In this document: positions 61,285 through 64,000 of the stretch, piece after piece
Layout of the letters: each line of letters opens with the position of its first letter
Numbering within the stretch: the first letter of the stretch is position 1
NCBI GenBank assembly: GCA_017536765.1
Contig: JAFXGV010000073.1
Coordinates: forward strand, 1-64,000
From: Bacteroidaceae bacterium
Lineage (GTDB): Bacteria > Bacteroidota > Bacteroidia > Bacteroidales > Bacteroidaceae
Direction of reading: 5' to 3'
Length of the DNA: 64,000 nucleotides
The notes under the pieces: generated by a model
Told to the model about the DNA's origin: nothing
The model's input: the letters and a program-made list of their open reading frames with translations, nothing else
Databases searched by the model: none
Program-made: the position numbers and the translations under genes

Positions 61285-61764
61285 ATGGATTACATTTCAT
61301 ACATAAGTCTTGCAGTGTCGCTACTTGCTTTTGGAGGTGGCGTATATACTTATTTTGCTCACGACAAGAAACTTAAAAAACAGCAAGCTCTTCTTAACGA
61401 ATTAAATATTGAAAAACTAAAGAGTGACAACCAGGAAAGCAAAAAAGCCAATATTCGTGTTTCTCTTATAGAGAATGCGATAGACAAAAACGACGTTTTT
61501 AAATATGGTATTAATACTTTAACCCAAAGAACAGGAAGACTCTCTGTTGTTAATTTGGGCAAAGCAACAGCATTTGATATTAATATTTTCATTTCCACCA
61601 ATTGGAAAGTGCATCCAACTTCATTATACATTGACCAACTCGTCTCCAATGAGAAACGAGAATACAATATCGAGTGGAATGAACAAGGTTTTAACTCTAA
61701 AGCCGTCATAGTAAAATGGAACGATGCTTATGCGTCTAATCGTTCAGTTGAAATTAAATTGTAG
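61285..61764 (+). CDS. Small single-span membrane protein between hsdM and hsdS
   Basis: 159 residues. One N-terminal membrane helix (about 5-25, ISLAVSLLAFGGGVYTYFA), a Lys/Glu coiled-coil segment (28-58), then a beta-rich soluble domain (RLSVVNLGKATAFDINIFIS). No family recognised. It begins 2 bases after hsdM and ends just before hsdS, so it is co-expressed with the R-M subunits. A membrane protein is not part of type I R-M complexes; it may be an inserted accessory or an immunity or defence add-on. Confidence 0.7.
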   Translation: MDYISYISLAVSLLAFGGGVYTYFAHDKKLKKQQALLNELNIEKLKSDNQESKKANIRVSLIENAIDKNDVFKYGINTLTQRTGRLSVVNLGKATAFDINIFISTNWKVHPTSLYIDQLVSNEKREYNIEWNEQGFNSKAVIVKWNDAYASNRSVEIKL

Positions 61765-61773
61765 TAGTTGTAT

Positions 61774-62988
61774 ATGAACATACCACAAGGATATAAACAG
61801 ACTGAGTTAGGAATAATACCTGAAGATTGGCAACTACAATCTGTGGGTAAGCATTGTACTGTCAAAGCAAGAATAGGTTGGCAAGGTCTGCGCTCTGATG
61901 AATATTTGGAATCGGGTGAATACGGACTTATTACAAGTACAGATATTGTTGATGGTGCAATAAATTGGGATACATGTTATTTCGTAGATAAATCTCGATA
62001 TATTCAAGACCCCAATATCATTATCCAAGAAGATGATACATTAATATCTAAAGATGGTACTATTGGCAAGGTTGGAATAGTACAAAATATTTCATTCCCA
62101 TCAACTCTTAATAGCGGTGTATTTGTCGTTAGACCCAAACTTGATAATGTATATAAAAAGTATCTAGCATTTGCCTTTAAGTCTGTCTATTTTCAGAATT
62201 TTATAAATAGACTAACAGCGGGTTCTACTATTGTTCATCTATATCAGAAAGATATTGTAAAGTTTGTATTCCCTGTTCCACCTCTTGCGGAGCAGAGGGC
62301 TATTGCGGAGGCGTTGAGTGATGTGGATGGGTTGATTGCGGCATTGGATAAGAAAATCGCCAAGAAACGTCTCCTCAAACAAGGCGCTATGCAGCAACTC
62401 CTAACAGGCAAAAAATGCCTCCCCGGCTTCACCGATGAGTGGATAAAATGTGAACTATTAACTGTTTGCAATGTATTGGATAATAAAAGAATCCCATTTA
62501 ATGATGAGCAACGAACCAGTGGAATATATCCATATTGCGGAGCTAATGGCATTGTAGATTACATTGATAGGTATATATTTGACGAGGATTTAATACTAAT
62601 CGCGGAGGATGGAGGTAACTTTGACCAATACGAAACACGTCCGATTGCATATTGGATGTCTGGTAAATATTGGGTCAATAATCATGCCCATGTATTAAAA
62701 GCGAAGAATGAATACAATCAAAGGTATATATTTTATCAATTAGAGCATAAAGATATAACAGATTATATCGTTGGTGGCACTCGAACAAAATTAACTAGAG
62801 CGCAACTAGATAAGATAGAGATTTCAATGCCCTCCACATATGCAGAGCAACAAGCAATCGCTACTATATTGAGTGATATGGATAAAGAGATTGCCGACCT
62901 TGAAGCCCAGCGCGACAAGTACCGTCTCCTAAAATCTGGTATGATGCAAAAACTCCTAACCGGTCAAATAAGATTAAAAACAGAATAA
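61774..62988 (+). CDS. hsdS: Type I restriction-modification specificity subunit
   Basis: 404 residues from the ATG at 61774 (a TTG 6 bases earlier is rejected). Two target-recognition domains (about 1-165 and 215-355) are each followed by a conserved helical spacer: LAEQRAIAEALSDVDGLIAA with LLTGKKCLP, and YAEQQAIATILSDMDKEIAD with LLTGQIRLK. The two halves recognise the two parts of a bipartite DNA site and dock HsdM. The last spacer is intact, so the protein looks functional. It directly precedes the P-loop NTPase gene by 3 bases. Confidence 0.9.
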   Translation: MNIPQGYKQTELGIIPEDWQLQSVGKHCTVKARIGWQGLRSDEYLESGEYGLITSTDIVDGAINWDTCYFVDKSRYIQDPNIIIQEDDTLISKDGTIGKVGIVQNISFPSTLNSGVFVVRPKLDNVYKKYLAFAFKSVYFQNFINRLTAGSTIVHLYQKDIVKFVFPVPPLAEQRAIAEALSDVDGLIAALDKKIAKKRLLKQGAMQQLLTGKKCLPGFTDEWIKCELLTVCNVLDNKRIPFNDEQRTSGIYPYCGANGIVDYIDRYIFDEDLILIAEDGGNFDQYETRPIAYWMSGKYWVNNHAHVLKAKNEYNQRYIFYQLEHKDITDYIVGGTRTKLTRAQLDKIEISMPSTYAEQQAIATILSDMDKEIADLEAQRDKYRLLKSGMMQKLLTGQIRLKTE

Positions 62989-62991
62989 GAT

Positions 62992-64000
62992 ATGAAAAAA
63001 TTATTTATAGAAGATGTTTATTGTGATTCGGGTGTACCTAAATACACTTATATAGAGCCTAACGAGCACGTTAAAACAAAAGTTGCATTAAGATCGAAAG
63101 GGCGTGGAGTGATTGTAGAAGGGCCATCGGGAATAGGTAAGACTACGTGCATTAAGAAAATAATTGCAGATAACAATATGTCAGCAGAATTCTTATCAGC
63201 AAGAATACAGGCTGACATTGAATACATCAAACTAATTTTGAGTAGCCCTAGAAACTGTGGCATTGTAATAATAGATGATTTTCATTTGCTAAGTGATGAA
63301 ATCAAGCACGGTTTCTCTGACCTACTAAAGGTATTAGCAGATGAAAGTAGCGAAGATACAAAACTGGTACTTATTGGAATCAACAAGGCAGGTGAATGCC
63401 TTGTACAATTAGCTCCAGACCTAAACAACAGAATAGATACAATACGATTTGAAGCTAATCCAACAGAAAAGTTAATAGAGCTTATCAGCAAGGGAGAAGA
63501 TGCACTAAATATTAGAATTGAAAAGAAAAAAGAACTTGCCGAAAGAGCATTTGGAAGTTTTCATGTTATTCAAATGTTATGTAAAGCCTTGTGCATAATA
63601 AACAGTATTACAGAAACACAGGAAACCTGCACTAGTATTAAAACATTACCAGATGATGCTATATCTAATAAAATGCAAGAGTTAGGTAGAGTATTCAACA
63701 GCACTATTAAAGAATTTGCAGTAGGCAACCGTAATCGACGAGGTGGACTAGCACCATATCTACGAATATTAGAATGGCTTGCAGAATCATCTAATGGCGC
63801 TATACAGATGGATGATATATATATTCTTCATCCAAAATATAAAGCTAGTATCAGCCAAATTGCAGACAAAGGATATATTACGCGACTAATTCAAAATAAT
63901 GAAAGAATCTCAAAAGTTTTATACTACGATGTAGCATCTAAAATTTTAGCAATAGAGGACCCTAAATTTCTATTCTACATTAAAAACACTAATTGGGCTC
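62992..64000 (+). CDS. P-loop NTPase, 3' end beyond window
   Basis: 336 residues visible, open to the edge. Walker A GPSGIGKTT (from G44) and Walker B VIIDDFHLL (from about residue 92) are clear. A sensor-like LVLIGIN follows, then a helical region with a winged-helix-like tail. It resembles STAND/AAA-type NTPases that sit near type I R-M genes and often carry a C-terminal effector (for example TIR), which would lie outside the window. It is in the hsd operon and is not HsdR, since no SF2 helicase motifs occur in the visible part. Confidence 0.75.
   Translation, partial: MKKLFIEDVYCDSGVPKYTYIEPNEHVKTKVALRSKGRGVIVEGPSGIGKTTCIKKIIADNNMSAEFLSARIQADIEYIKLILSSPRNCGIVIIDDFHLLSDEIKHGFSDLLKVLADESSEDTKLVLIGINKAGECLVQLAPDLNNRIDTIRFEANPTEKLIELISKGEDALNIRIEKKKELAERAFGSFHVIQMLCKALCIINSITETQETCTSIKTLPDDAISNKMQELGRVFNSTIKEFAVGNRNRRGGLAPYLRILEWLAESSNGAIQMDDIYILHPKYKASISQIADKGYITRLIQNNERISKVLYYDVASKILAIEDPKFLFYIKNTNWA

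Noticed and set aside
1..64000. CRISPR array, rRNA, intact tRNA or replication origin
   Set aside because: No regularly spaced direct repeats, rRNA cores, cloverleaf genes or DnaA-box clusters were noticed on either strand.

Overview
The window looks like a gut or oral Bacteroidales chromosome (Bacteroidota). The signs are promoters with the TAnnTTTG minus-7 element, no Shine-Dalgarno reliance, lipoprotein signal peptides of the Bacteroidota type, type IX secretion (T9SS)-like C-terminal tails, a TPR/HisKA/REC/AraC one-protein regulator and TANFOR-like surface domains. Genus cannot be fixed from the sequence alone.

Region 1 (162-31115) is a cell-surface locus. A minus-strand membrane regulator faces a 1295-residue Ig-like secreted protein. 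A tightly spaced plus-strand operon follows (6878-31115): an outer-membrane beta-barrel, a 4798-residue giant surface protein, an FN3 protein, two lipoproteins, a small tailed protein and a 1322-residue FN3-like protein. The giant has TANFOR-like repeats, a long beta-rich middle, an EF-hand-like loop and leucine-rich repeats. It ends in three tandem copies of a domain that reads as the C-terminal domain of ribosomal protein L7/L12.

Region 2 (31134-49927) is an accessory, defence-like island rich in ADP-ribosylation genes. It holds an ART-like/NADAR pair, a second NADAR-like gene, a truncated NADAR fragment and an ADP-ribosylglycohydrolase fusion. It also holds an AAA+ ATPase with WG-repeat proteins, a large protein with HTH parts and a C-terminal HEPN-type motif, a degenerate-methyltransferase/kinase fusion next to a PPP-type phosphatase, and a reverse transcriptase. 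The reverse transcriptase is preceded by its own promoter and a strongly structured RNA candidate. Five transcription units share one composite promoter: a 21-bp box placed exactly 37 bp upstream of the minus-7 element, on both strands. The island may therefore be partly one regulon.

Region 3 (50162-58680) has a secreted GH20 hexosaminidase, an adenine deaminase carrying an unexpected lipoprotein signal, and a graveyard: 5'-truncated aroE, a 33-bp duplicated gene tail, frameshifted hipA behind an intact hipB, and a decayed DUF3871-like fragment.

Region 4 (58841-64000) is a type I restriction-modification locus: hsdM, a small membrane protein, hsdS, and a P-loop NTPase running off the window. 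No hsdR is seen.

The best candidates for an undescribed system are the RT-ncRNA module and the co-regulated ADP-ribosylation/kinase island around it. The best candidate for an undescribed protein architecture is the giant with L7/L12-type domains.
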